Notes under the pieces: generated by a model
What the model was told of the DNA's origin: nothing
Databases searched by the model: none
What the model saw: only the letters and a program-made list of their open reading frames with translations
Origin: an uncultured Collinsella sp.
GTDB taxonomy: Bacteria; Actinomycetota; Coriobacteriia; Coriobacteriales; Coriobacteriaceae
DNA: 7,220 nt
Assembly: GCA_900545905.1 (NCBI GenBank)
Contig: URBA01000073.1
Coordinates: forward strand, 1 to 7,220
Direction: 5' to 3'
Part shown: in pieces, positions 1 to 5,502 of the stretch
Layout of the letters: every line of letters begins with the position of its first letter
Position numbering within the stretch: position 1 is the first letter of the stretch
Translations under genes and position numbers: made by a program

Positions 1-44
1 GTCGAAAAATGTCGACTTTGGATGCTGGCGTACATGTTTGGGTC
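1..44. repeat. Partial copy (loop and right arm) of a dispersed hairpin repeat
   Basis: These 44 bases are identical to 1080-1123. There the same bases form the loop and the right arm of a long hairpin. The window starts inside this copy, so the left arm is presumably just upstream and cannot be seen. The repeat ends 16 bases beyond the stop codon of the minus-strand ribbon-helix-helix gene, so it lies directly 3' of that gene, as the second copy lies 3' of the glutaredoxin gene. The identity and same orientation are seen directly. That it is a member of a genome-wide repeat family is inferred from two copies. Confidence 0.85.
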
Positions 45-60
45 CGACGGGGGAGCGGGC

Positions 61-327
61 CTAGGCAATCAGTGCATCAAGTGTAATGAGCTCTCTGAGC
101 CGCTCCGTGCGTGTTTGCCCATGGCGTTTGGCTTTTTCGTCAAACGCCTCAAGAATCGATTCGCCCACACGTGCTGATATAACGACGCTCGGCTCATCGG
201 AGATTGGTGGCCTTCCCAACTTGATGGTGTGACCTTTCGGCCACTCATCTTTTTCGTAGGCTTCCGCGGCTTTCTTCAACTCTCCGGGAGCAAACCCCAT
301 CATCTTTTCGAGCTGCTTAGCATCCAT
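61..327 (-). CDS. Ribbon-helix-helix DNA-binding protein, probable antitoxin (orphan in this window)
   Basis: The protein has 88 residues. I chose the ATG at 327 because AGGAGG lies four bases upstream; an open frame continues to 402 but has no such site and would cross the likely promoter. Residues 1-40 are charged and end in an LGRPP turn. Residues 46-85 fit a ribbon-helix-helix fold: a beta strand (VVISARV), helix one (ESILEAFDEKAKRHG) and helix two from TRTERLRELI. This layout, an acidic or charged N-terminal part, GRP and then the RHH, is common in actinobacterial chromosomal antitoxins of the CopG/Arc type, which repress their own promoter. No toxin gene lies upstream, and only 60 bases are visible downstream, taken up largely by a repeat. 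A partner could start left of the window, or the gene may be an orphan or simply a repressor. The fold is fairly sure; the antitoxin role is inferred. Confidence 0.7.
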   Translation of the reverse strand: MDAKQLEKMMGFAPGELKKAAEAYEKDEWPKGHTIKLGRPPISDEPSVVISARVGESILEAFDEKAKRHGQTRTERLRELITLDALIA

Positions 328-342
328 GGCGCCTCCTATCGA

Positions 343-357
343 TCGACATAATGTCGA
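343..357. promoter_or_regulatory. Palindrome, candidate operator of the RHH gene
   Basis: TCGACAT and ATGTCGA form a perfect 7-base inverted repeat around a single central A (350). It lies 16-30 bases upstream of the RHH start codon, between the proposed promoter and the ribosome-binding site. Autoregulation through a short palindrome is usual for RHH antitoxins. The symmetry is seen; the binding role is inferred. It could also act as a small hairpin in the 5' leader. Confidence 0.5.
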
Positions 358-381
358 GCGCCGGTTCTCGGATTCTCTTTT

Positions 382-410
382 TGTATACAATCTTGTAGAC
401 AAAAATACAA
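382..410 (-). promoter_or_regulatory. Probable promoter of the RHH gene with two decamer repeats
   Basis: On the minus strand TTGTAT (405-410) and TATACA (382-387) are spaced by exactly 17 bases, giving a transcription start about 48 bases before the RHH start codon. Two similar decamers, TTGTATACAA (381-390) and TTGTAGACAA (393-402), lie 12 bases apart and overlap the -10 and spacer. They could be a tandem operator. The hexamers match consensus only in part, so the promoter is likely rather than certain. Confidence 0.45.
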
Positions 411-723
411 GCAGTTTATCGGGCTAATTAGCTTGTTTTGACCTGCCTGTTCGATAGGAAATGAGCATTGACGGCTTCGATACTCCTTTGCTTTTCAGCT
501 TGGAATTTGGATGCTCATTGAACTTCCGGAGGGGAGCCCTTTATTAAGCTATTGAGATTCTGGGCAGGAGCTCTCACTGGTCTTCGGTAATGGGGCCAGC
601 TTAATTCGCGACACAGTGTGTCGCGAATGGGAGTAGTCGTTAGGTGTCCTTCAATGGCTACTCATATTAGAACGTCCAAGTGTCGGATTTTGTCATTTAG
701 TGTCGTTCTCAGCGACTATTCTG
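411..723. other. Gene-free stretch with several small palindromes
   Basis: I see no credible coding region here on either strand. It holds a 10-base palindrome, GCTAATTAGC (423-432), followed by a T-rich run. It also holds a 9-base inverted repeat, AATGAGCAT at 460-468 and its complement at 511-519, and the stronger palindrome at 604-628 listed separately. It separates the RHH promoter from the MITE-like element. Much of it may be remnant or inserted DNA; nothing allows a function to be named. Confidence 0.5.
604..628. repeat. Perfect 11-bp-arm palindrome with a 3-base centre
   Basis: ATTCGCGACAC (604-614) and GTGTCGCGAAT (618-628) are exact reverse complements around AGT. The site is in gene-free DNA and has no T-tract, so it does not look like a terminator. 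Its length and near-complete symmetry fit a dimer-binding operator or a recombination or transposon-end site. No adjacent gene can be assigned to it: the closest coding sequences are almost 300 bases to the left and over 500 to the right. Confidence 0.75.
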
Positions 724-730
724 GAGGGTC

Positions 731-959
731 GTGGTCAAAAAAGGGCAAATATGAGTACTGTTGCCATTATGGTTGCATTTATTTGCTATAAATTGTAGCT
801 CCTGATGAGATTTATTCCCATTAAGAGCTACTTTTATTGAACATATGAGGAGAAATAACGTCGTCTGCGGACGAGTGGAACGTTGAATAGTTCCTGAAGT
901 GATCAAAATCGCTGCTACTAAACAGGTAGCAGTACTCATATTTGCCCTTTTTTGACCAC
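731..959. mobile_element. MITE-like element with exact 30-bp terminal inverted repeats
   Basis: Bases 731-760 (beginning GTGGTCAAAAAAGGGC) are the exact reverse complement of 930-959. The pairing resumes after two non-canonical positions as GGAGGG (723-728) against the CCCTC region at 962-966, so the true ends may lie a few bases further out. The 229-base interior encodes no transposase. It is AT-rich (18 G or C in the 60 bases 781-840), unlike the neighbouring genes. Inner hairpins include GTAGCTC 795-801 with GAGCTAC 825-831, the latter followed by CTTTTATT, and CTGCTAC 912-918 with GTAGCAG 926-932. Two short minus-strand open frames cross it, but they start at weak codons without ribosome sites and look spurious. 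I could not find a clear target-site duplication. A non-autonomous element is the best reading; a structured RNA locus is an alternative. Confidence 0.65.
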
Positions 960-962
960 AGC

Positions 963-985
963 CCTCTCGGAAACCTTTCCAGAGG
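963..985. repeat. Short imperfect hairpin beside the MITE-like element
   Basis: CCTCT and GGAA (963-972, with one bulged C at 968) pair with TTCC and AGAGG (977-985), leaving a four-base loop. It abuts the right terminal repeat of the element at 731-959 and could be part of its end. A perfect 12-base palindrome, TTAGCCGGCTAA, follows at 1023-1034. No T-tract follows either one. Confidence 0.45.
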
Positions 986-1048
986 CGTCAAACAGCCATA
1001 ATCCAAAGGTCGCCTCAAACAATTAGCCGGCTAAGAGCGTCCGTGACT

Positions 1049-1122
1049 ACCCAAAAGCTGTACGCCAGCATCCAAAGATGTCGAAAAATGTCGACTTTGG
1101 ATGCTGGCGTACATGTTTGGGT
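1049..1122. repeat. Long hairpin repeat, complete copy
   Basis: GTACGCCAGCATCCAAAG (1060-1077) and its exact reverse complement (1095-1112) form an 18-bp stem. The stem is extended by a further 7 bp (1049-1055 with 1116-1122) beyond a small internal loop. The 17-base loop holds ATGTCGA twice, ten bases apart (1078 and 1088). From 1080 to 1123 the sequence is identical to the first 44 bases of the window. The hairpin sits about 36 bases beyond the stop of the minus-strand glutaredoxin gene, so it may end or stabilise that transcript, but it has no T-tract. REP-like palindromic repeats often occupy such 3' positions. Structure and duplication are seen; function is inferred. Confidence 0.8.
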
Positions 1123-1158
1123 CGTATGGGTTGGGGCGAGTCGGTCGCAACGCGAGTG

Positions 1159-1404
1159 CTAGAGCAGGTTTTCCTGCACCCACGCGATGATGTCGCTCGA
1201 TTCGTAGAGTGGTTTGCCGTCGATGAACAGGCAGGGAACCTGGCGTTTTCCGCCGACGGCGATGAGTGTCTGTTCGGCATCGGAATCGGTCGAGATATTG
1301 CGCTCGGGGATGGTCACACCGTTATCGGCAAGGAATCGTTTGACTTTTATGCAATACGGGCAGCCGGTCATAACGTACAGCGCGAGCTCGTGATTAGTAG
1401 CCAT
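1159..1404 (-). CDS. Glutaredoxin-family protein with CPYC active site
   Basis: This is an 81-residue protein, the usual size of a small bacterial glutaredoxin. Residues 8-20 hold the first strand and the dithiol active site C15-P-Y-C18. The conserved cis-proline motif is Q55-V-P57, and ESSDI (69-73) matches the usual C-terminal E-S-x-x-I segment. The family reduces disulfides or mixed disulfides in the cytoplasm using glutathione or another low-molecular-weight thiol; in actinobacteria the NrdH/mycoredoxin relatives use other thiols or thioredoxin reductase. I chose the ATG at 1404, which has GGAG four bases upstream. An upstream TTG at 1443 would add 13 residues without a ribosome site. It follows the XRE-TipAS regulator by 51 bases on the same strand and is probably cotranscribed. 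The exact reductant and targets cannot be told from the sequence. Confidence 0.88.
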   Translation of the reverse strand: MATNHELALYVMTGCPYCIKVKRFLADNGVTIPERNISTDSDAEQTLIAVGGKRQVPCLFIDGKPLYESSDIIAWVQENLL

Positions 1405-1455
1405 AGGTCTCCAATCGGTTGAGGTTTCGATTGAAATACCCAAAGCTGCCGCGGT

Positions 1456-2283
1456 CTATGCGCGGACCAGTGACGACTCGATGGCCTGAACCAGAAACGC
1501 CGTGGCTCCGGTGGCGCAGGGCTTGTCGTAGTAGTCAACAAAGCGCTGGTCGGCAAGATAACCGTGGGCGAGGCCCAGGTACGCCTCGTCTTGGGGCTCG
1601 CATCCCCAGTTGAGAGCAATCCAGCGACGATGCATCGCGACAAGCTTACGAGCCTCGTTGCTCTCTGGGTCGCCAATGCCCATGGCAATTGAGAGCTGGC
1701 CCAGAATAGCGCGTTCAAGTTCCTTCATGTCGTTCCATGTCTCGGGGTCCATGTCCAGCAACGCTTCGTTTGCTGCATCGATAGCCTCATCGCCGTAGCG
1801 CGCCCGCGCCTCGGCACCGTAGCGCGCCTCGTTTTCCTGCATGGTGCGCCAGCGCTCCAGTTGCGGCAGGACGGCGCCCATGAGCGAGACGGCTTCGTCG
1901 AGCGACATGCCGGTGTTTTGTGCCAGGCGCGGGGCACAATCCTCAATCATTGCCTCCATGGTGGTGTCATAGGTGTACTTGCCGTGGTCGTAGCACCACT
2001 TGCAGTAATGATCGGTCGCGGTGCCCGTGGCATCGGTGCCGCAGTCGTCGGGCGTGAGTATCATGCCGCAGCTCTGGCAATAGTGCTCAGGCATTTCGAG
2101 CAGGTGGGACAGCGGTTCTCCGGTTACGGCGGCGATGAGCTTCATCATGTCGATGCCCGGTGTGACCTCGCCGCGCTCCCACCGGCTGATGGCCTGGCGT
2201 GTGACGAAGAGCTTAGCGGCAAGCTGCTCTTGGGTAAGGTGATGGGCGCGACGGACAGCAATGAGCTTTTCTGCAAAGGCCAT
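1456..2283 (-). CDS. XRE-family regulator with zinc ribbon and TipAS-like domain
   Basis: The protein has 275 residues in three parts. Residues 5-60 are an XRE/Cro helix-turn-helix (TQEQLAAKLFVTRQAISRWE at 17-36). Residues 66-105 are a small zinc ribbon of the CQSCGM type, with C69-x2-C72 and C94-x2-C97 as metal ligands. Residues 145-270 resemble the TipAS antibiotic-recognition fold, recognisable by the long helices and the YLADQRFVDYYDK segment near 242-254. In TipA-type regulators this domain binds thiopeptides or other hydrophobic ligands, but there it is fused to a MerR, not an XRE, DNA-binding domain. The ATG at 2283 has AAGGAG five bases upstream. It reads away from TrmO and is followed by the glutaredoxin gene, which it may control along with itself. 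Extra cysteines (C81, C116, C228, C256) leave room for redox sensing. The domain order is well supported; the ligand and targets are unknown. Confidence 0.85.
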   Translation of the reverse strand: MAFAEKLIAVRRAHHLTQEQLAAKLFVTRQAISRWERGEVTPGIDMMKLIAAVTGEPLSHLLEMPEHYCQSCGMILTPDDCGTDATGTATDHYCKWCYDHGKYTYDTTMEAMIEDCAPRLAQNTGMSLDEAVSLMGAVLPQLERWRTMQENEARYGAEARARYGDEAIDAANEALLDMDPETWNDMKELERAILGQLSIAMGIGDPESNEARKLVAMHRRWIALNWGCEPQDEAYLGLAHGYLADQRFVDYYDKPCATGATAFLVQAIESSLVRA

Positions 2284-2313
2284 AGCGGCTCCTTTCTGCT
2301 GGTTGATGGCTTA

Positions 2314-2342
2314 AGCATACGCGGCGGCAGGCGCCCTTCCAA
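2314..2342 (-). promoter_or_regulatory. Promoter of the XRE-TipAS regulator and glutaredoxin genes
   Basis: On the minus strand TTGGAA (2337-2342) and TATGCT (2314-2319) are separated by 17 bases. The predicted start near 2307 leaves a leader of about 24 bases that contains the AAGGAG site of the regulator. The hexamers match consensus at four positions each, and the spacing is ideal. Confidence 0.55.
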
Positions 2343-2357
2343 GCAACCGTTGGTTGC
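2343..2357. promoter_or_regulatory. Inverted repeat next to the regulator promoter, candidate operator
   Basis: GCAACC and GGTTGC are exact reverse complements around a three-base centre. The repeat touches the -35 hexamer of the minus-strand promoter and lies about 55 bases upstream of the TrmO -10 box. That placement suits the XRE regulator controlling its own gene or both divergent genes. The symmetry is seen; the regulator's binding is inferred. Confidence 0.4.
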
Positions 2358-2411
2358 ACGACGGGGGACCGCGGCGAAGAATTGCGCGCAACGCCCCACG
2401 CCTCCATGCCG

Positions 2412-2417
2412 TACAAT
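2412..2417 (+). promoter_or_regulatory. -10 box of a probably leaderless TrmO transcript
   Basis: TACAAT matches the -10 consensus at five of six positions and ends seven bases before the ATG at 2425, so transcription would begin on or next to the start codon. No Shine-Dalgarno sequence precedes that ATG, which agrees with a leaderless mRNA, common in actinobacteria. I do not see a convincing -35. Confidence 0.5.
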
Positions 2418-2424
2418 GACCGGC

Positions 2425-3162
2425 ATGGAACCTATCGCACGCATACATACCGACCTGCCGCAGAAGTTCGGCATTCCGCGCAACAGCTTTTTGGCGCCCC
2501 ATCTGCAGGGACGAATCTTTTTTGAGCCGGAATTTGCCTCCAATGCAGCGGTTGAGGGCCTGGACTCCTTCTCTCACCTGTGGCTGCTGTGGCGCTTCGA
2601 AAACGGAACGCCCGGCGGCACGGCTAAGGATATTGCCGTCGACGCTAAAACGCAGGACAGGTCCGGCACCAACGCAAAATGGTCGAAAACCGTGCGCCCG
2701 CCGCGTCTGGGCGGAGCCGAACGTGTGGGAGTGTTTGCCACGCGCAGTCCGTTTCGCCCTAATCCCATCGGGCTCACCTGCGTCAAGCTTGATCGTGTCG
2801 AGCTCACCGACGATGGCCCCATCATCCATGTGTTGGGGGCCGACCTGCGCGACGGTACGCCCATCTACGACATCAAGCCCTACATTCCGTTTGCGGACTG
2901 CCACCCGGATGCGACCGGAGGCTGGATCGAGGATGCTCCGTGGCAAGAGCTCGATGTTGAGTTTCCGCAAGCACTGCAGGATATGGTCCCGCCCGCAAAG
3001 CTCCCCGGCTTGGTCGAGGTTCTACGCCAAGATCCGCGCCGCGCGGGCAGCAAGCACGAACCAAACCGCGTCTACCATCTGGCCTACGCCGGGCTCGACA
3101 TATCGTTTACGGTCGATGAAACCCAGCTAACCGTAGTTGCCGTCAACGACGCGCAAGACTAA
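2425..3162 (+). CDS. trmO: tRNA (N6-threonylcarbamoyladenosine(37)-N6)-methyltransferase TrmO
   Basis: The 245-residue protein matches the TrmO/YaeB (TSAA) family, which uses S-adenosylmethionine to methylate t6A37 to m6t6A37 in certain tRNAs, in the cytoplasm, fine-tuning decoding of ACY codons. The N-terminal part has IARIHTDLPQKFGIPRN (4-20). The family signature GVFATRSPFRPNPIGL is at 102-117, and DGTPIYDIKPYIPFAD at 143-158 is the second conserved block. Residues 205-245 form the C-terminal TrmO extension. I chose the ATG at 2425. An ATG three codons earlier (2416) overlaps the -10 box, and the frame stays open far upstream only because it is antisense to the regulator gene. It is divergent from the XRE-TipAS gene with a 141-base gap, and 112 bases separate it from the MalY-type gene. 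Length and motifs are normal. Confidence 0.92.
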   Translation: MEPIARIHTDLPQKFGIPRNSFLAPHLQGRIFFEPEFASNAAVEGLDSFSHLWLLWRFENGTPGGTAKDIAVDAKTQDRSGTNAKWSKTVRPPRLGGAERVGVFATRSPFRPNPIGLTCVKLDRVELTDDGPIIHVLGADLRDGTPIYDIKPYIPFADCHPDATGGWIEDAPWQELDVEFPQALQDMVPPAKLPGLVEVLRQDPRRAGSKHEPNRVYHLAYAGLDISFTVDETQLTVVAVNDAQD

Positions 3163-3274
3163 CCAGCCATTCGTCCGCACCCGTCAAATTAAGCGCCAAA
3201 CCCCGCGCCAAAACCGCCCACGCTGGTGGACAATAACGCCTACCGAATCATTCCGCTCTGCACGGGAGTCCAGC

Positions 3275-4489
3275 ATGAAATATGACTTCACTTCAATCAT
3301 CGACCGCCACGGCATGGACTCCATCGCCGTTGATTCTTGGGGTGAGATCCCCGGCATGGCTCCAAACGCACCCGACGAGGGCTTCGATCGCATTCCCATG
3401 TGGGTGGCGGACATGAACTTCGCCACGGTGCCCACGGTCCAGGAGTACATCATTCAGCGTGCCCAGCACCCCATGTTTGGCTATTTCAATCCGCGCCCCG
3501 AGTACTTCGACCGCATCATCGAATGGCAGAGCCGTCGCAACGGCGTTGAGGGCTTGGCGCCGGAGCATATCGGCTACGAAAACGGCGTGCTGGGCGGTGT
3601 CGTGTCGACGCTGCGTGCGTATGTTCAGCCGGGCGATGCGGTGCTGGTCCACAGCCCTACCTACATCGGCTTTACCAAGTCCATTGAGGCCGCGGGCTAT
3701 CACATTGTCCACAGCCCGCTTAAGCTCGACGATCAGGGCGTGTGGCGTATGGACTTTGAGGACATGGAGCACAAGCTCGCCCAAAACCACATCCATGCTG
3801 CGGTGTTCTGCTCGCCGCACAATCCCTGCGGCCGCGTATGGGAGCGCGACGAGATCGAGCGTGCCATGGACATCTATCGCCAGCACGATTGCGTGGTGAT
3901 CTCGGACGAGATTTGGTCCGATATCATCCTGCCGGGGCACAAGCATATCCCGACGCAGTCGGTGAGCGAGGATGCCCGCATGCGCACGGTTGCCCTCTAT
4001 GCGCCGAGCAAGACGTTTAACCTGGCGGGCCTGGTCGGCAGCTACCACATTGTCTACAACGGGACGCTGCGTGACCGCGCGTGCGCCGTGTCCAACAAGA
4101 CTCACTACAACGAGATGAACGTCCTCTCTATGCATGCGCTTATCGGTGCCTACCAGCCGCAAGGCTACGAGTGGGTGGACGAGCTCAACCAGGTGCTTGC
4201 CGGTAATATCGAGTACTTCTGCAATTACGTGGACGTGCATTTTGGGGGCGTGTCCTATTCACGTCCGCAGGGCACGTACATGGTGTTTCTGGACTGCACC
4301 GAGTGGTGCCGCGAGCATGGCCGCGATATTCAGTGGTTGCTCGACGAGGGGGCGCGCGTGGGCGTGGGGTATCAGGACGGCCGCCCGTTCCACGGAACCT
4401 GCCACATTCGCGTGAATCTGGCGCTACCGCTTTCGCGCGTAAGGGAGGCGTGCGACCGTATGGACCGCTACGTTTTTAATACACGGTAA
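3275..4489 (+). CDS. MalY/PatB-type PLP-dependent C-S lyase (cystathionine beta-lyase-like)
   Basis: The 404-residue protein is a fold-type I aminotransferase-class enzyme of the MalY/PatB family (usual length about 390). Members cleave the C-S bond of cystathionine, cysteine or related amino acids, giving a thiol, pyruvate and ammonia; E. coli MalY also represses the maltose regulon. Visible landmarks are PMWVADMNF (41-49), Y70 in FGYFNPRPEY, the substrate-binding loop SPHNPCGR (180-187), D211 in ISDEIWSDI for the PLP ring nitrogen, the PLP lysine K246 in SKTFNLAGL, and R379 in HIRVNLALP for the substrate carboxylate. The ATG at 3275 has GGGAG six bases upstream; the frame stays open for 46 codons further upstream, but that stretch is not family-like and overlaps the end of trmO. 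A strong hairpin follows the stop. Whether it makes homocysteine for methionine synthesis or degrades cysteine to sulfide cannot be decided here. Confidence 0.9.
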   Translation: MKYDFTSIIDRHGMDSIAVDSWGEIPGMAPNAPDEGFDRIPMWVADMNFATVPTVQEYIIQRAQHPMFGYFNPRPEYFDRIIEWQSRRNGVEGLAPEHIGYENGVLGGVVSTLRAYVQPGDAVLVHSPTYIGFTKSIEAAGYHIVHSPLKLDDQGVWRMDFEDMEHKLAQNHIHAAVFCSPHNPCGRVWERDEIERAMDIYRQHDCVVISDEIWSDIILPGHKHIPTQSVSEDARMRTVALYAPSKTFNLAGLVGSYHIVYNGTLRDRACAVSNKTHYNEMNVLSMHALIGAYQPQGYEWVDELNQVLAGNIEYFCNYVDVHFGGVSYSRPQGTYMVFLDCTEWCREHGRDIQWLLDEGARVGVGYQDGRPFHGTCHIRVNLALPLSRVREACDRMDRYVFNTR

Positions 4490-4499
4490 GTGTGCGCTG

Positions 4500-4541
4500 C
4501 ATGCGGGGCCTTCTGCCAAGTCGGCTAGAAGGCCCCGCATG
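4500..4541 (+). terminator. Strong hairpin after the MalY-type gene
   Basis: A perfect 15-bp stem (CATGCGGGGCCTTCT at 4500-4514 against its complement at 4527-4541) encloses a 12-base loop in which GCC and GGC can pair further. It starts ten bases after the stop codon. No T-tract follows (GTAATGCG), so it is an unusual intrinsic terminator, or a 3' stabiliser or roadblock. It also separates the lyase from the next transcription unit. Confidence 0.6.
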
Positions 4542-4582
4542 GTAATGCGTCTGTAACCATTGGGCGCTCGAGTGGTTTCATT

Positions 4583-4591
4583 TGCTATTAT
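4583..4591 (+). promoter_or_regulatory. Extended -10 promoter of the binding protein-kinase operon
   Basis: TGC followed by TATTAT forms an extended -10 element (TATTAT at 4586-4591, five of six to consensus), in a short AT-rich patch after the hairpin. Transcription would begin near 4598, about 35 bases before the lipoprotein start codon. No good -35 is seen at 17 bases; TTGGGC (4560-4565) is 20 bases away. Confidence 0.45.
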
Positions 4592-4632
4592 TTTTAGCAT
4601 TTCAGTCTGTAAACAGGATCGTCTGGAGCTCG

Positions 4633-5502
4633 ATGAAAAGACCCCGTCGCTCGGTTGCCATATCGTTGTTCGTTGCGCTTGCAGTGGTGAGTGTTTTTGT
4701 CGTAGCGATAGCTGGCTGCTCTGGATCGAATGACGAAGCCTCGACGTCTGCATCAAAAGGTCTGGAAGCCTCGCAGGTCAAGGACGACAATCTTAAGACG
4801 CTCAACGTCGGCAGCGACCTCTATCCACCGTTTGTGTATGCCGACGAGTACGGCGATATCGTTGGCCTGGACGTCGAGATATTAACCGAGGCTTTGGCCC
4901 GCATTGGTTACAAGCCAAAATACCAGCTGATCGACTGGGAAAAGAAGAAAGAGCTGCTGGCGAGCGGCGAGCTCGATTGCGTCATGGGCAGCTTTAGCAT
5001 GACGGGTCGCGAAAACGAGTATCGTTGGGCTGGTCCGTACCTTGCGAGTCGCCAGGTGGTCGCGGTCGATCCCCAGAGTGATATCTACACGCTTGCCGAT
5101 CTTGAGGATAAGATCGTGGCGGTTCAGTCCACCACCAAGCCCGAGGGCATTTTGCTCAATCGCACAAATGAAAACGTTCCGCAGATCAAGGAACTCTACT
5201 GCTTTTCGGACCGTTCGTGCCTGAACCCGGCGCTCGTCGAGGGCCTGGTCGACGCCATCGCCGCGCATGAGTCCTTGCTGCTCACTTACGAAAAAGACTA
5301 TGGCGTAACGTATCGCATTTTGGATGAGCCGCTGCTAGAGGTTGGTTTGGGCACCGCTTTCGATATCAACGATACGCGTGGCATCGACGTCAAGCTCACT
5401 CATGCCTACCAAGAAATGCTTGCCGATGGCACCATGGAACGCCTGGTGTCAAAGTACTTCGATGACCCTTCGCCATTTTTGAATATGGAGGGCCTGTCAT
5501 GA
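4633..5502 (+). CDS. Substrate-binding lipoprotein, amino-acid type (SBP_bac_3 family)
   Basis: The 289-residue protein begins with a lipoprotein signal: basic KRPRR, a hydrophobic stretch (8-27) and a lipobox ending IAG-C29, so it should be lipid-anchored outside the membrane. After a Ser/Glu-rich linker (30-55) comes a family 3 periplasmic-binding fold: LNVGSDLYPPFVY (57-69), GLDVEILTEALARIGY (78-93), SGELDCVMGSFSMTGR (111-126), and the hinge and second lobe to about 276. R126 is where the carboxylate-binding arginine of amino-acid binders lies. C190 and C196 could form a disulfide. The ATG at 4633 has GGAG four bases upstream and gives a complete signal; a TTG at 4582 would spoil it. Its stop overlaps the kinase start (ATGA), and there is no permease or ATPase nearby, so it more likely senses a ligand for the kinase than feeds a transporter. 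The ligand is unknown. Confidence 0.85.
   Translation: MKRPRRSVAISLFVALAVVSVFVVAIAGCSGSNDEASTSASKGLEASQVKDDNLKTLNVGSDLYPPFVYADEYGDIVGLDVEILTEALARIGYKPKYQLIDWEKKKELLASGELDCVMGSFSMTGRENEYRWAGPYLASRQVVAVDPQSDIYTLADLEDKIVAVQSTTKPEGILLNRTNENVPQIKELYCFSDRSCLNPALVEGLVDAIAAHESLLLTYEKDYGVTYRILDEPLLEVGLGTAFDINDTRGIDVKLTHAYQEMLADGTMERLVSKYFDDPSPFLNMEGLS

Noticed and set aside
681..704. TGTC repeated three times at exact ten-base spacing
   Set aside because: The motif is only four bases long and has no partner gene; chance is a sufficient explanation.
709..1018. Two small minus-strand open frames (76 and 65 codons) across the MITE-like element
   Set aside because: There are no ribosome sites, at least one has a weak start codon (TTG), and they run through the terminal repeats; more likely chance frames in the element.
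411..1046. Possible CRISPR array or tRNA/rRNA gene in the gene-free region
   Set aside because: There are no regularly spaced direct repeats and no cloverleaf or rRNA-like sequence; the repeats present are inverted and unlike one another.
1861..2424. Upstream extension of the TrmO frame
   Set aside because: It is antisense to the XRE-TipAS gene and crosses both promoters. TrmO family similarity begins only at the ATG near 2425.
3293..4240. A 315-codon minus-strand open frame opposite the MalY-type gene
   Set aside because: Its translation is low in complexity and unlike any family I know; the plus strand carries all PLP-enzyme motifs.
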